NCBI GenBank assembly: GCA_031291675.1
Contig: JARLIO010000071.1
Coordinates: forward strand, 1-64,000
Direction: 5' to 3'
Source of the DNA: Azospirillaceae bacterium
GTDB lineage: Bacteria; Pseudomonadota; Alphaproteobacteria; Azospirillales; Azospirillaceae
DNA: 64,000 nt
Position numbers and translations under genes: made by a program. This document shows, piece after piece, positions 34,400 through 42,609 of this stretch. The notes beneath the pieces are model-generated. The model did no database searches. It worked only from the letters and a program-made list of their open reading frames with translations, and was not told the DNA's origin. How positions within the stretch are numbered: the first letter of the stretch is position 1; the number at the start of each line of letters is the position of its first letter.

Positions 34400-36264
34400 G
34401 ACGTCCCCCCGGCGGCGCGTTCCCGCGCCCGGGCCTGCTCAACAATCGCAACGAAGGCATCATCCATCGTCGCCGCGCCACGGCCATCCGCCGGAGCCTG
34501 GGCCCGCACCGATGCCGGCGTCCCCGCGGCCAGGATGCGGCCGGCATCGAGGATCGCGACGTGATCGCAATACTCGGCCTCTTCCATGAAATGGGTGGTC
34601 ACGACCACCGTGACCCCGGCGGCGGCCAGTCCGGTGATGCGCTGCCAGAAGGCGCGGCGCGCCCGGGGATCGGCACCGCTGGTTGGTTCGTCGAGAAACA
34701 GGATCTCCGGTTCGTGAAGCAGGGCAACCGCCATCGCCAGGCGTTGCTTGAAACCGCCGGGCAATTGTCCGCTGGCCAAATGCATCAGCGAGCGCAGTTC
34801 GAAATGATGCAGGGCCCAATCGATCCGCTCCCGTTTGCGTCGCCCTTGCAGCCCATAGGCGCTGGCAAAGAAGTCGAGATTTTCGGCGACCGAGAGCTGG
34901 CCATAGAGCGAGAATTTCTGGGCGACATAGCCGAAATGCTGCCGGGCCGCCGCCCGTACCGCACGGACATCCAGCCCGGCGACGCGCAAGGTCCCCGCAG
35001 TGGCCGACAGCAGACCGCACAACATCCGGAATGTCGTGGTCTTGCCCGCCCCGTTGGGGCCGAGCAGGCCGAAGATAGTCCCGCGGGCGACCGCGAAGCT
35101 GACATGGTCAACGGCCGTGAAAACGCCAAATTTACGCACCAGGTCATGGACCTCGATCATCATCGGCCCGGGATCATCGCCCGACGGCACGGATTCGACG
35201 AGCAAATCAGACCGATCGCGCGCCGGATTGGCCGGGGTCGGGGTCTCAGGGACCGCGTCCTGCTGGCGCAACAGCACCATGAAACCGTCTTCGAATCGCG
35301 GAGCGACCGCCGTGATCGAAACGCCCGCCAGCGGTGACGTCGCCACGGTCGTCGCCACGGTCGTCGCGATGGCCGGGATCACATCCGGGGCCGGATCGGG
35401 GATCACGTCGCTGATGACAAAACGGACCTGGCCGGCCTCCGGCACGGCATCGACGATACGGGGGTCATCCAACAGCCGCGATTGAAGGATCCGCGCCGCC
35501 TGGCCGGGTGCAGGTTCGGCCTGGAAGGTGCGATCCGCGGCACGTCCTGTTACCGCCGACGGCGGTCCTTCCGCCAGGATCCGGCCCTCGTGCAGCACGA
35601 AGACCTGATCACAGCGTTCCGCTTCATCGAGATAGGCCGTGCTGAGCAGGACCGTCAGCCCCTGGTCGCGGACCAGGCGGACGATGATTTCCCACAGCTC
35701 GCGCCGCGACAGCGGGTCGACGCCCACCGTCGGTTCGTCGAGAAGCAGCAAGGACGGCGTGCTGACCAGCGTACAGGCCAGGCCGAGCTTTTGCTTCATG
35801 CCGCCGGAAAGCCGGCCAGCAAGCCGGCGGGTGAACGGCGCCAGGGCCGTCATCCCGAGCAGGCGGGGATAGAGTGCGGCGCGGATCGCCCCGGTGACGC
35901 CGTGCAGATCGGCATAGAGGTCCAGATTCTCCTGGACGCTGAGATCTTCATAAAGCCCGAAGCGCTGGGGCATGTAGGCAATGCGGTCCTGAACGGCTTG
36001 GGAGTCGGTCGCGACGTCGATCCCCATCACGGTCAAGGTGCCGGCGTCACAGGCAATCAACCCGGCGATCGCCCGGATCAGGGTGGTTTTCCCGGCGCCA
36101 TCGGGCCCAACCAGGGCCACCAGGGCCCCCGGGGGCACCACGAAGGAGATGTCATCGAGCGCCGTGACCAGCCCGTCGCCGAGACCTCGGCCTCCCTTGC
36201 GGCGAAAGGTTTTGCGCAGGCCGCGGCCGGCGACGGCCGGCGGCCCGTCTGCCGCCACGATCAT
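34396..36264 (-). CDS. ybhF: Fused tandem ABC ATPase (YbhF-like)
   Basis: 622 aa with two complete nucleotide-binding domains. NBD1: Walker A GPDGAGKTT, signature LSGGMKQK, Walker B LLLLDEPTVG. NBD2: GPNGAGKTT, signature LPGGFKQR (LSGG replaced by LPGG, usual in this group) and ILFLDEPTSG. A 70-80-residue linker rich in Thr, Ala and Pro joins them. It powers the YbhRS channel. Overlaps the HlyD gene by ATGA. Confidence 0.93.
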   Translation of the reverse strand: MIVAADGPPAVAGRGLRKTFRRKGGRGLGDGLVTALDDISFVVPPGALVALVGPDGAGKTTLIRAIAGLIACDAGTLTVMGIDVATDSQAVQDRIAYMPQRFGLYEDLSVQENLDLYADLHGVTGAIRAALYPRLLGMTALAPFTRRLAGRLSGGMKQKLGLACTLVSTPSLLLLDEPTVGVDPLSRRELWEIIVRLVRDQGLTVLLSTAYLDEAERCDQVFVLHEGRILAEGPPSAVTGRAADRTFQAEPAPGQAARILQSRLLDDPRIVDAVPEAGQVRFVISDVIPDPAPDVIPAIATTVATTVATSPLAGVSITAVAPRFEDGFMVLLRQQDAVPETPTPANPARDRSDLLVESVPSGDDPGPMMIEVHDLVRKFGVFTAVDHVSFAVARGTIFGLLGPNGAGKTTTFRMLCGLLSATAGTLRVAGLDVRAVRAAARQHFGYVAQKFSLYGQLSVAENLDFFASAYGLQGRRKRERIDWALHHFELRSLMHLASGQLPGGFKQRLAMAVALLHEPEILFLDEPTSGADPRARRAFWQRITGLAAAGVTVVVTTHFMEEAEYCDHVAILDAGRILAAGTPASVRAQAPADGRGAATMDDAFVAIVEQARARERAAGGTS

Positions 36265-37319
36265 GAGCGGGCGCCCGGGGTCGAAGCGGCGGGCGGGGCG
36301 GGCGGGGCCGGCGCCGGCGCGGGTTCATTCTCGATCGACACGGTTGCCGGCATCCCAAGACGAAGCTGGTCGTCGGGATCCTTGACGAAGACGCGCACCT
36401 CATAGACCAGGCTGGTGCGCAGTTCGGTGGTCTCGACCGCTTTCGGGGTGAATTCAGCCACCGGCGAAATGAAGCCGACCCAGCCGGTAAAGGGGTGGCC
36501 GGCAAAGCTGTCCACCGTCACCGTCGCCGGCGCACCGGGCCGGATCTTGCCAAGATCGGTCTCGGCGACATAGGCCCGAACCCATTTCGGATCGATCACG
36601 GCCAAGGAAAACACCGGTCGCTGTGGTGAGGCGATTTCCCCGGCTTCCATCAGGCGCGAGCGCACGACGGCGTCGGTTGGGGCGACCAGGATCGCATCCG
36701 ACAATTGCTGCTCCAGCCAGGCCAGATGGGCCTGGTCGGCACGCAATTGGGCCTCGGCCTGGGCGATGTCCTCCTTGCGCGGCCCGATCGCGGCCAGATC
36801 CGCCGCCTTCTGGGCCGCGACCGCCTTGGCGGTGGCGACGTCGAAGGCCGCTCGGGCGTTGTCGAGATCCTCAATGCTGCCGGCCCGCCCTCCGGATGCC
36901 GACGACAGCTTGCGCTGGCGCTCAAACTGACGCTGGGTGTTGTCGACATCGGCCCTGGCCGAATCAACATTCGCCCGGGCCTCGGCAATTTCCTCGGGCC
37001 GGCTGCCGTGATGCAGGCGGTCGACGGCGGCCTGTTGTGCCGCCGCCTCGGCGGCGGCCTGCGCGACCTGCGGGTCCAGGCGCCGCGTGCTCAACCGCGC
37101 CAGCACCTGACCGGTGGTGACGTGATCGCCCTCCTGAACCAGGACGCTGTCGATCCGTTCGCTTTCGTTGAAGGGCAGATCGACCTGCCGCAAATCGACA
37201 TTGCCGTACAGCGTCAGCGCCGAGGCCACGCCGGGATGGGGCGAACCCCCGAAGATCAAGCGGATTCCACCACCGACAACAACGATCGCGGCAATAAACA
37301 GCAGAATCCTGCGCGTCAT
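36261..37319 (-). CDS. ybhG: HlyD-family membrane fusion protein (YbhG-like)
   Basis: 352 aa: N-terminal membrane anchor (LLFIAAIVVVGGGI), a biotinyl-lipoyl-like half around VLVQEGDHVTTGQVLARLST, a long alpha hairpin (residues about 80-210) and the second half ending in a Pro/Ala-rich tail. It links the YbhFSR inner-membrane transporter to an outer-membrane channel such as TolC, also in this window at 51651. First gene of the exporter operon, 72 bases after the regulator. Confidence 0.92.
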   Translation of the reverse strand: MTRRILLFIAAIVVVGGGIRLIFGGSPHPGVASALTLYGNVDLRQVDLPFNESERIDSVLVQEGDHVTTGQVLARLSTRRLDPQVAQAAAEAAAQQAAVDRLHHGSRPEEIAEARANVDSARADVDNTQRQFERQRKLSSASGGRAGSIEDLDNARAAFDVATAKAVAAQKAADLAAIGPRKEDIAQAEAQLRADQAHLAWLEQQLSDAILVAPTDAVVRSRLMEAGEIASPQRPVFSLAVIDPKWVRAYVAETDLGKIRPGAPATVTVDSFAGHPFTGWVGFISPVAEFTPKAVETTELRTSLVYEVRVFVKDPDDQLRLGMPATVSIENEPAPAPAPPAPPAASTPGARS

Positions 37320-37391
37320 GACGTCCTCCGGTGCCGCCGTCGCGAGACAGGGCAGGGCAAATCGAGTGCGCTTTTCCGATGGGCCGACATT

Positions 37392-38099
37392 CTAGACCCC
37401 TCCCAACGCGGCGGTAACTTGCTCGCGGAGCGCCTGTTTGACCAGCGCCACGTGTTCGGCATCGAAACGGGGCCATCCCAGCATCCGCAGCGCCGTTTCG
37501 CGTGCGGTTCGAAAGAACACGATCTGACCCAGCACCGCCAATGCCCGGATCCGCAAAACCGGGTCCGTGGTCGGCAGCCCGAGCAGGCGGCCAACAAGCC
37601 GGGTGCACACGGTCAGGGATCGGGACATTACACGCGTAAAGATGATGTCGAAAGCCCTGGTTGGTTGTGCCTGCTCACGCACAATAAACAGAACCCAGGT
37701 TTCAGGCCCGTGATCGCCGACAAAAAAATCGACGAGATCGTCGAGAAACGCGTACAGCAAGGTCAACAAATCGGCACGCGCCAGATCCTCGCCCATCAAA
37801 ACCGCGTCGATGTGCTGGATCCGGGCTCCGAGGCGAGCCTCCAACTGGTCGGCGATATAATCGGCGCAGGCCAGATAAAGGCCTTCCTTGCCGTCGAAGT
37901 AATATTGCAGCGCCGGCAGATTGACGCCGGCCTTGTCGGCCAGAAGTCGCGTCGAGGCGCCATCGAACCCGGAAGTGCCGAAGACTTCGAGCGCGGCAAT
38001 GATAATCTTCGACCGAGTCTCATCGCCGCGGGGATAGCCGCCGCCGACGGGATGCCGACGCTTGGGGGGCGGACCAGACGGGGGGGCTGCCCGGGGCAT
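37392..38099 (-). CDS. TetR-family regulator, CecR (YbiH)-like
   Basis: 235 aa. HTH with RSKIIIAALEVFGTSGFDGASTRLLADKAGVNLPALQYYF divided by the usual turn, then a DUF1956-type C-terminal domain (YIADQLEARLG…; FIVREQAQPTRAFDIIF). This is the regulator class that heads ybhGFSR operons in enterobacteria. ATG 38099 is used because the longer frame adds a Pro/Arg-rich leader. It is expected to repress the operon until a drug binds. Confidence 0.85.
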   Translation of the reverse strand: MPRAAPPSGPPPKRRHPVGGGYPRGDETRSKIIIAALEVFGTSGFDGASTRLLADKAGVNLPALQYYFDGKEGLYLACADYIADQLEARLGARIQHIDAVLMGEDLARADLLTLLYAFLDDLVDFFVGDHGPETWVLFIVREQAQPTRAFDIIFTRVMSRSLTVCTRLVGRLLGLPTTDPVLRIRALAVLGQIVFFRTARETALRMLGWPRFDAEHVALVKQALREQVTAALGGV

Positions 38100-38458
38100 G
38101 GACGGGACTCCATGATCAGGATTCAGGAAAACCCGACCGCGACCGCGGAGGAACCTCGGCCGGCGGGCGGACGGTAATGGCACGCGGCAAATGTCTATCG
38201 AACGATACACTAAAAGGGTGACGCCGATGTGTCAACTCGGATTACCACGCCCCGACAGGGATGATCGTGAACTCCGACCGGGGCGCCACGCGCGCAACCC
38301 GCGTGCAACGCCGTTGACGATGTATGTGACGATCCTTCACCTTGAACAAGACGGTTGTTCACGACATGGTTGAGTTCGGGTTCGGCCGGCCGGCGATGGG
38401 CTGAAAAACGATGGACTTGACGGCAGGGGCGAGCGCGCCACATGGCAAGGATGGACCG
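38100..38458. other. Divergent promoter region between the TetR gene and the glycosyltransferase
   Basis: No gene is seen apart from the short leader frames. It holds a TetR-type half-site pair, TATCG (38196-38200) and CGATA (38203-38207), about 100 bases upstream of the TetR gene. Confidence 0.4.
38196..38207. promoter_or_regulatory. Candidate TetR-family operator
   Basis: TATCG-AA-CGATA inverted repeat upstream of the CecR-like gene; the flanks TGTC and CACT extend it weakly. A likely autoregulatory site. Confidence 0.35.
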
Positions 38459-39745
38459 ATGGCGCCCGTGGCAACGAAACCGGATCTGATTCTCCTGGAA
38501 TTCGGTTTGTCGACCAAAGTCGGGCGCGGCTATAATTATTGCGCATCGATCCAGCGGGCTGTCCGCCGGCGGGGTTTCTCTTTGCGTTTGTTCTGTCATC
38601 AGTCGGTGCCGCCCGGGCTCGCCGAGACGCTGGGCGCCGAACCGCTGTTCCACACGGACGGTGAAACCCCCGTCGCGGGCGACGCTTCGGCGGTCCAGTC
38701 CTTTTGCCACAGCGGTATGCTTTTCCGCGATCTGACGCGCCTCGATTCCCTGATGTCACCACGGACCACGGTGTTCGTCCACCAGCTTTCCCCCCTCGCG
38801 CTTCCGGGATTGAGTCAATGGTACTTGTCGCTACCGGTTGAATATCGGCCACGGCTCGTGGTTTTCCTGGATTGCCGCCCGGACAATCCCTGCCCGGGAT
38901 TGTTCGGCTTCGCCGTGGCCGCCCTGGCGACAGCCGGGCCGCCGGGCGCAACCGCGGTGCGGTTTTGCACCGATACGGCTCAGGCCGCCGTGGCGTTCGA
39001 ACGCGAACGGGGCCGCAAGGCGGATGTCGTGCCCATTCCCGCGGCGATGCTGCCGGCGACAGCGCCGGTACACCCCGCTCTGGTCGCCCAGTTGAAACGG
39101 CTGCGCATCCAGCGCGGCGTGACCGTGATCAGCCTCAGTCTGGGGACCGTCGCCCGCGACAAGGGCTTCCTGATGGTCAAGGACATCATCGCGGCGATCC
39201 GGATCCAGCATCTGCCAATTCGTTTCATTGTTCAGACCCGGATTGACCCGCATCAGCGCGAGGATCACGCACCCCTTGAGGCGGCGGTCAAAGCACTCAA
39301 GGCTGACCGTGGCACCGACCTGCTGCTGCTTGACGAGGAATTGGACGAGACCGCTTATGCCACGGTTCTGACGGCCTGTGATCTGGTCGTGCTACCCTAT
39401 CGATCCGACCGGTACCGTGATCGCAGTTCCGGCATCTTCGCCGACGCCCTGGCCGCGGCAAAAACGGTGATCGTACCCGCAGACACCTGGATGGCGGGCG
39501 AACTGGTCCGCTTCGATGCGCCCGGCGCGGTGTTGCATCAGGTCACGCCGGCGGCGATCGGCCAGGCGGTCGCCGCGATCGTTCCCGACCGCGGGCTGTT
39601 TCACCACCAGGCCCGCGCCGTGGCCACGACCTGGACGGCGTTTCACAATGCCGAAATGATGGTCGATTATCTCTTTGCGGGATTGGACAGCGCGGCACGC
39701 GCGGATCGACCCCATTCGCCCTCCGACAACACGACACCCCGCTGA
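38459..39745 (+). CDS. GT-B glycosyltransferase-like protein
   Basis: 428 aa from ATG 38459, which has AAGGA seven bases upstream. Two Rossmann-like halves; the C-terminal half carries ISLSLGTVARDKGFLMVKDII and LPYRSDRYRDRSSGIFADALAAAKTVI split around an acidic EELDETAYATVLTACDLVVLPY block, the donor-binding region of GT4-type enzymes. The E-x7-E motif is only partly kept. It stops four bases before nasT, so it may be co-transcribed with the nitrate genes. Acceptor unknown. Confidence 0.65.
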   Translation: MAPVATKPDLILLEFGLSTKVGRGYNYCASIQRAVRRRGFSLRLFCHQSVPPGLAETLGAEPLFHTDGETPVAGDASAVQSFCHSGMLFRDLTRLDSLMSPRTTVFVHQLSPLALPGLSQWYLSLPVEYRPRLVVFLDCRPDNPCPGLFGFAVAALATAGPPGATAVRFCTDTAQAAVAFERERGRKADVVPIPAAMLPATAPVHPALVAQLKRLRIQRGVTVISLSLGTVARDKGFLMVKDIIAAIRIQHLPIRFIVQTRIDPHQREDHAPLEAAVKALKADRGTDLLLLDEELDETAYATVLTACDLVVLPYRSDRYRDRSSGIFADALAAAKTVIVPADTWMAGELVRFDAPGAVLHQVTPAAIGQAVAAIVPDRGLFHHQARAVATTWTAFHNAEMMVDYLFAGLDSAARADRPHSPSDNTTPR

Positions 39746-39749
39746 TGCC

Positions 39750-40337
39750 ATGTCGCTCAAAATCCTGCTGATCGACTCCGACCCCGAGCGGGCTCAGACC
39801 CTGGCCGACACGCTGGCCGGGGCTGGATTTTCCGATATTTTGCGGGTGACAGCGGGTGGCGATCTGGTTGAAACCGTGCAGCGGCTGCTGCCCGATCTCG
39901 TGATCATCGACATGGCGCTGCCCGATCGCGATGCCTTGGAGGACATAAGGGCGTTGACGACGCGGGCTCCGCGCCCGATCGTGATGGTCGCCGACGAGGA
40001 TGACCCGGCCTTCGTCGCCGCGGCAATCGCGGCCGGCGTCTGTTCCTACAATCTCTCCGGCGTCTCGCATCGGGACATCCAGCCGATCGTGGCCTCCGCG
40101 ATCGCCTTGTTCCGGCGCTACAATCATGTCGAAACCGAACTCGCGGTCGCCAACGCCCTGCTGGACGAACGGCGCCTGATCGAGCGGGCCAAGGCGCTGC
40201 TGATGCGCGAACGCAAAATGACCGAACCGGCGGCCTACAAATGGCTGCGCCGCACCGCGATGGACGAAAACCGCAAGCTGGCGCAGGTCGCGGCCGAGTT
40301 GCTGAAAGGGGAGGGGACGGATGAGCGGCAGGACTGA
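39750..40337 (+). CDS. nasT: Nitrate-responsive antiterminator NasT (ANTAR)
   Basis: 195 aa. N-terminal receiver-like domain with DSD acidic cluster and DMALPD, C-terminal ANTAR RNA-binding domain (IERAKALLMRERKMTEPAAYKWLRRTAM). NasT binds leader-RNA hairpins and prevents termination of nitrate-assimilation transcripts when NasS releases it on nitrate binding. ATG 39750 begins the conserved MSLKILLIDSD. Here nasT precedes nasS, and they overlap by 17 bases. Confidence 0.92.
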   Translation: MSLKILLIDSDPERAQTLADTLAGAGFSDILRVTAGGDLVETVQRLLPDLVIIDMALPDRDALEDIRALTTRAPRPIVMVADEDDPAFVAAAIAAGVCSYNLSGVSHRDIQPIVASAIALFRRYNHVETELAVANALLDERRLIERAKALLMRERKMTEPAAYKWLRRTAMDENRKLAQVAAELLKGEGTDERQD

Positions 40338-41475
40338 GGCGCCAGCCCTGAAGATCGGGTTGCTCCGCCTGACCGACGCGGCACCCGTGATCGTGGCCCA
40401 CGAATTCGGCTTTTTCGCCGAGGAGGGACTGGCGGTCACGCTGTCGGTCGAACCATCCTGGGCCAACGTCGCCGACAAGCTGGCTTATGGCTTTCTCGAC
40501 GCCGCGGTCATCCTGCCCCCGCTGGCTTTCGCGATCACGCTGGGGTTGCGCGGCACGCCACAATCGCTGCTCATCCCCTATCATCTGAGCCTGGGGGGCA
40601 ACACCATCACGCTGGCCAAAGACCTTGCCGCCACGGTCCGCACCACCGCGGCAAGCGAAGGTATCACGATGGCCGATGCCTTCGCCCGCTGCTTCCGGCA
40701 GGCCGCCGATGCCCCGGTGATGGCCGTGGTCCACGCCTATTCGACCCACAATCTCATGCTGCGCTATTGGCTGGCGTCGGCCGGCATCATCGCGGGGCGC
40801 GACCTGACCCTGTCGGTCGTGCCCCCGGCCCGAAGCGTCGAAGCTCTGGAAAGCCGCCGGATCATCGGCTTTTGCGCCGGCGCACCCTGGGGTGATGTCG
40901 CAGCCCGCGCCGGTGCCGGGGCGACCATTGCCACCTCGCACCATGTCTGGCGCAACGCCCCTGAAAAGGCGTTTGCGCTCCGGGAAAGCTGGGTCCGCGA
41001 CAATCCGGGGGCCTTGTCGGGGGTGCTCCGGGCCTTGCTCCGCGCCGCGAAATTCTGCGATGCCCCCGAGAATTCCGCCTATACCGCAGCGCTGTTGTCG
41101 CGCCGCGAATATCTCGATGTCGACAGCCATGCGATCCTGTCATCCCTGCCGGGCGGCGGTCGCAGCGATACGACATCGGTGTTTTACCGCTTTGCCGCGA
41201 CCTTTCCCTGGCGATCCCACGCCCTGTGGTTCCTGACGCAGATGGCGCGCTGGGGACTGATCGATACGGCCGTGTCGCGGCGCGATCTGGCGTTTCAGGT
41301 CTATCGCCCCGACCTCTATCGCGCGGCGCTCGAACCCACCGGCGAACCTGTTCCTTTGATCGATACCAAGCGTGAGGGCGAACATCGCGAGCCGTGGACG
41401 CTGCCGGCGGCGCCAACACCGATCGCGATGGCGGCTGACCCGTTTTGCGACGGTGCGATCTTCGATCCCGGCTGA
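40321..41475 (+). CDS. nasS: Nitrate sensor NasS (NrtA/CmpA-like)
   Basis: 384 aa periplasmic-binding-protein-like fold without signal peptide, beginning APALKIGLLRLTDAAPVIVAHEFGFF, the NrtA/CmpA family. Lack of a signal peptide and adjacency to nasT make it the cytosolic NasS sensor that holds NasT inactive, not a transport subunit. AGGGGAGG precedes its ATG within nasT. Confidence 0.9.
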   Translation: MSGRTEAPALKIGLLRLTDAAPVIVAHEFGFFAEEGLAVTLSVEPSWANVADKLAYGFLDAAVILPPLAFAITLGLRGTPQSLLIPYHLSLGGNTITLAKDLAATVRTTAASEGITMADAFARCFRQAADAPVMAVVHAYSTHNLMLRYWLASAGIIAGRDLTLSVVPPARSVEALESRRIIGFCAGAPWGDVAARAGAGATIATSHHVWRNAPEKAFALRESWVRDNPGALSGVLRALLRAAKFCDAPENSAYTAALLSRREYLDVDSHAILSSLPGGGRSDTTSVFYRFAATFPWRSHALWFLTQMARWGLIDTAVSRRDLAFQVYRPDLYRAALEPTGEPVPLIDTKREGEHREPWTLPAAPTPIAMAADPFCDGAIFDPG

Positions 41476-41593
41476 CGCCCGGAGCGGCCCGTCACCAGCG
41501 CTGCACGCCGGTGCCCTCAACAGACCGTCACCCAACATATCACCGGCGGTGTGGACCCGATGTCCCGCCAGGATTGAAGGACGAGAACCGATC

Positions 41594-42352
41594 ATGGCCA
41601 ATCCCTACCCGCAATTGGAAAAATTCGGCTTACGTTGCGAGGGCTTGTCTCTGAACCCGGATTGCATTGTGACCATCGAACCCCCGGTGAACCTCAGCCA
41701 AGGTCAGTTTACCGGGCGATGTTCGGTTGGTTATGGCAGCTATCTGATTCACGGCTTTGATGTCACCGATTGCGATATCGGCCGCTTTTGCTCAATTGGT
41801 CGCAGTTTGGTTGTGGGACCGAGTCAACATTGGACGGATTATTTCTCGACGCATCCTTTTATCTCGCCACAGGACCGGGCATCCGGCCTCGGCGGTCACC
41901 CGCTCTACGACCCGATCAGACCGCCGATCGGCATGGAGTACAGGATCCCCTCCAGTCGCGCCGGACGAAACAGGCGGACGCATATTGGCAACGATGTCTG
42001 GATTGGCCGCCAATGCATCATCATGGGCGGCGTCTCGATCGGCGATGGCGCGGTCGTCGGTGCCGCGTCGGTGGTCACACACGATGTCGCGCCTTATGAG
42101 ATTGTCGCGGGCAATCCGGCGCGGCCGATCCGCTATCGCTTCGCCCCGCCGCTGATCGAAAAGATGCTGCGGATTCGCTGGTGGGACTACGACGTCAGTC
42201 TGGCCTCGCAACATGTCGACTATTCCGACACCGAAGCCACCGCCGACTTTTTCGAGCAGGCGATTGCCGAGCAACTGCTGCCCCGGCTGACGCCGCGCAA
42301 CATTGTCCTGTCGGCCCGCGAGGACGGTTTGATCGACTTCAAAGTCACGTGA
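41594..42352 (+). CDS. Hexapeptide-repeat (LbH) acyltransferase, CatB/Vat-like
   Basis: 252 aa left-handed beta-helix protein: repeats CDIGRFCSIGRSLVVG and THIGNDVWIGRQCIIMGGVSIGDGAVVGA, catalytic His in GPSQHWTDYFSTHPF, and the GNPARPIRYRF exit. The family O-acetylates antibiotics, sugars or lipids. ATG 41594 is taken as start; there is no clear Shine-Dalgarno. Situated between nasS and the nitrate transporter but on a separate, probably sigma-54-independent unit. Substrate unknown. Confidence 0.8.
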   Translation: MANPYPQLEKFGLRCEGLSLNPDCIVTIEPPVNLSQGQFTGRCSVGYGSYLIHGFDVTDCDIGRFCSIGRSLVVGPSQHWTDYFSTHPFISPQDRASGLGGHPLYDPIRPPIGMEYRIPSSRAGRNRRTHIGNDVWIGRQCIIMGGVSIGDGAVVGAASVVTHDVAPYEIVAGNPARPIRYRFAPPLIEKMLRIRWWDYDVSLASQHVDYSDTEATADFFEQAIAEQLLPRLTPRNIVLSAREDGLIDFKVT

Positions 42353-42396
42353 TGTCACCCCGCATCACGGAGGGCGCCGCATCGTCATGCTGCGAT

Positions 42397-42411
42397 GCAC
42401 AGGTTTTGCGC
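42397..42411 (+). promoter_or_regulatory. Candidate NtrC site
   Basis: GCAC-N7-GCGC at 42397-42411, one base from the NtrC half-site pair GCAC-N7-GTGC, about 85 bases upstream of the sigma-54 promoter at 42485. Confidence 0.3.
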
Positions 42412-42484
42412 GTTGTCTGCCTCGGTGTTGAGCAATGCCGACGCCGCTCGCGGTCGATCCGGCGGGCGGGCGGGCCACAGAGAC

Positions 42485-42500
42485 TGGCCCATGTTTTGCA
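42485..42500 (+). promoter_or_regulatory. Sigma-54 (RpoN) promoter for the nitrate operon
   Basis: TGGCCC-N5-TTGCA matches the -24/-12 consensus TGGCAC-N5-TTGCA with one difference and exact GG/GC spacing. Transcription would begin near 42511, giving an untranslated leader of about 100 bases. Confidence 0.6.
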
Positions 42501-42509
42501 TGTTAGGAG

Positions 42510-42590
42510 CAATCGATGGTTTTGAGCTGTCGATTGATGGCGCTCCAACGGCGGGGCGGATCATAGCGGGCGGTCGCTGCGGCGATCGCC
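42510..42590 (+). promoter_or_regulatory. Structured leader of the nitrate operon, possible NasT target
   Basis: The leader contains CAATCGA/TCGATTG (42510-42536) and a 9-bp stem with one G-U pair, GGCGGTCGC/GCGATCGCC (42569-42590). Two-hairpin leaders are NasT targets, but the AxxGxx hexaloops expected for ANTAR binding are not evident, and no poly-U tract follows. Confidence 0.35.
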
Positions 42591-42609
42591 ACCGAGATGT
42601 GACGGACTA

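Noticed and set aside
42472..42490. GGGCCA/TGGCCC hairpin as leader terminator
   Set aside because: The right arm is part of a better sigma-54 promoter match, so it would lie upstream of the transcription start.
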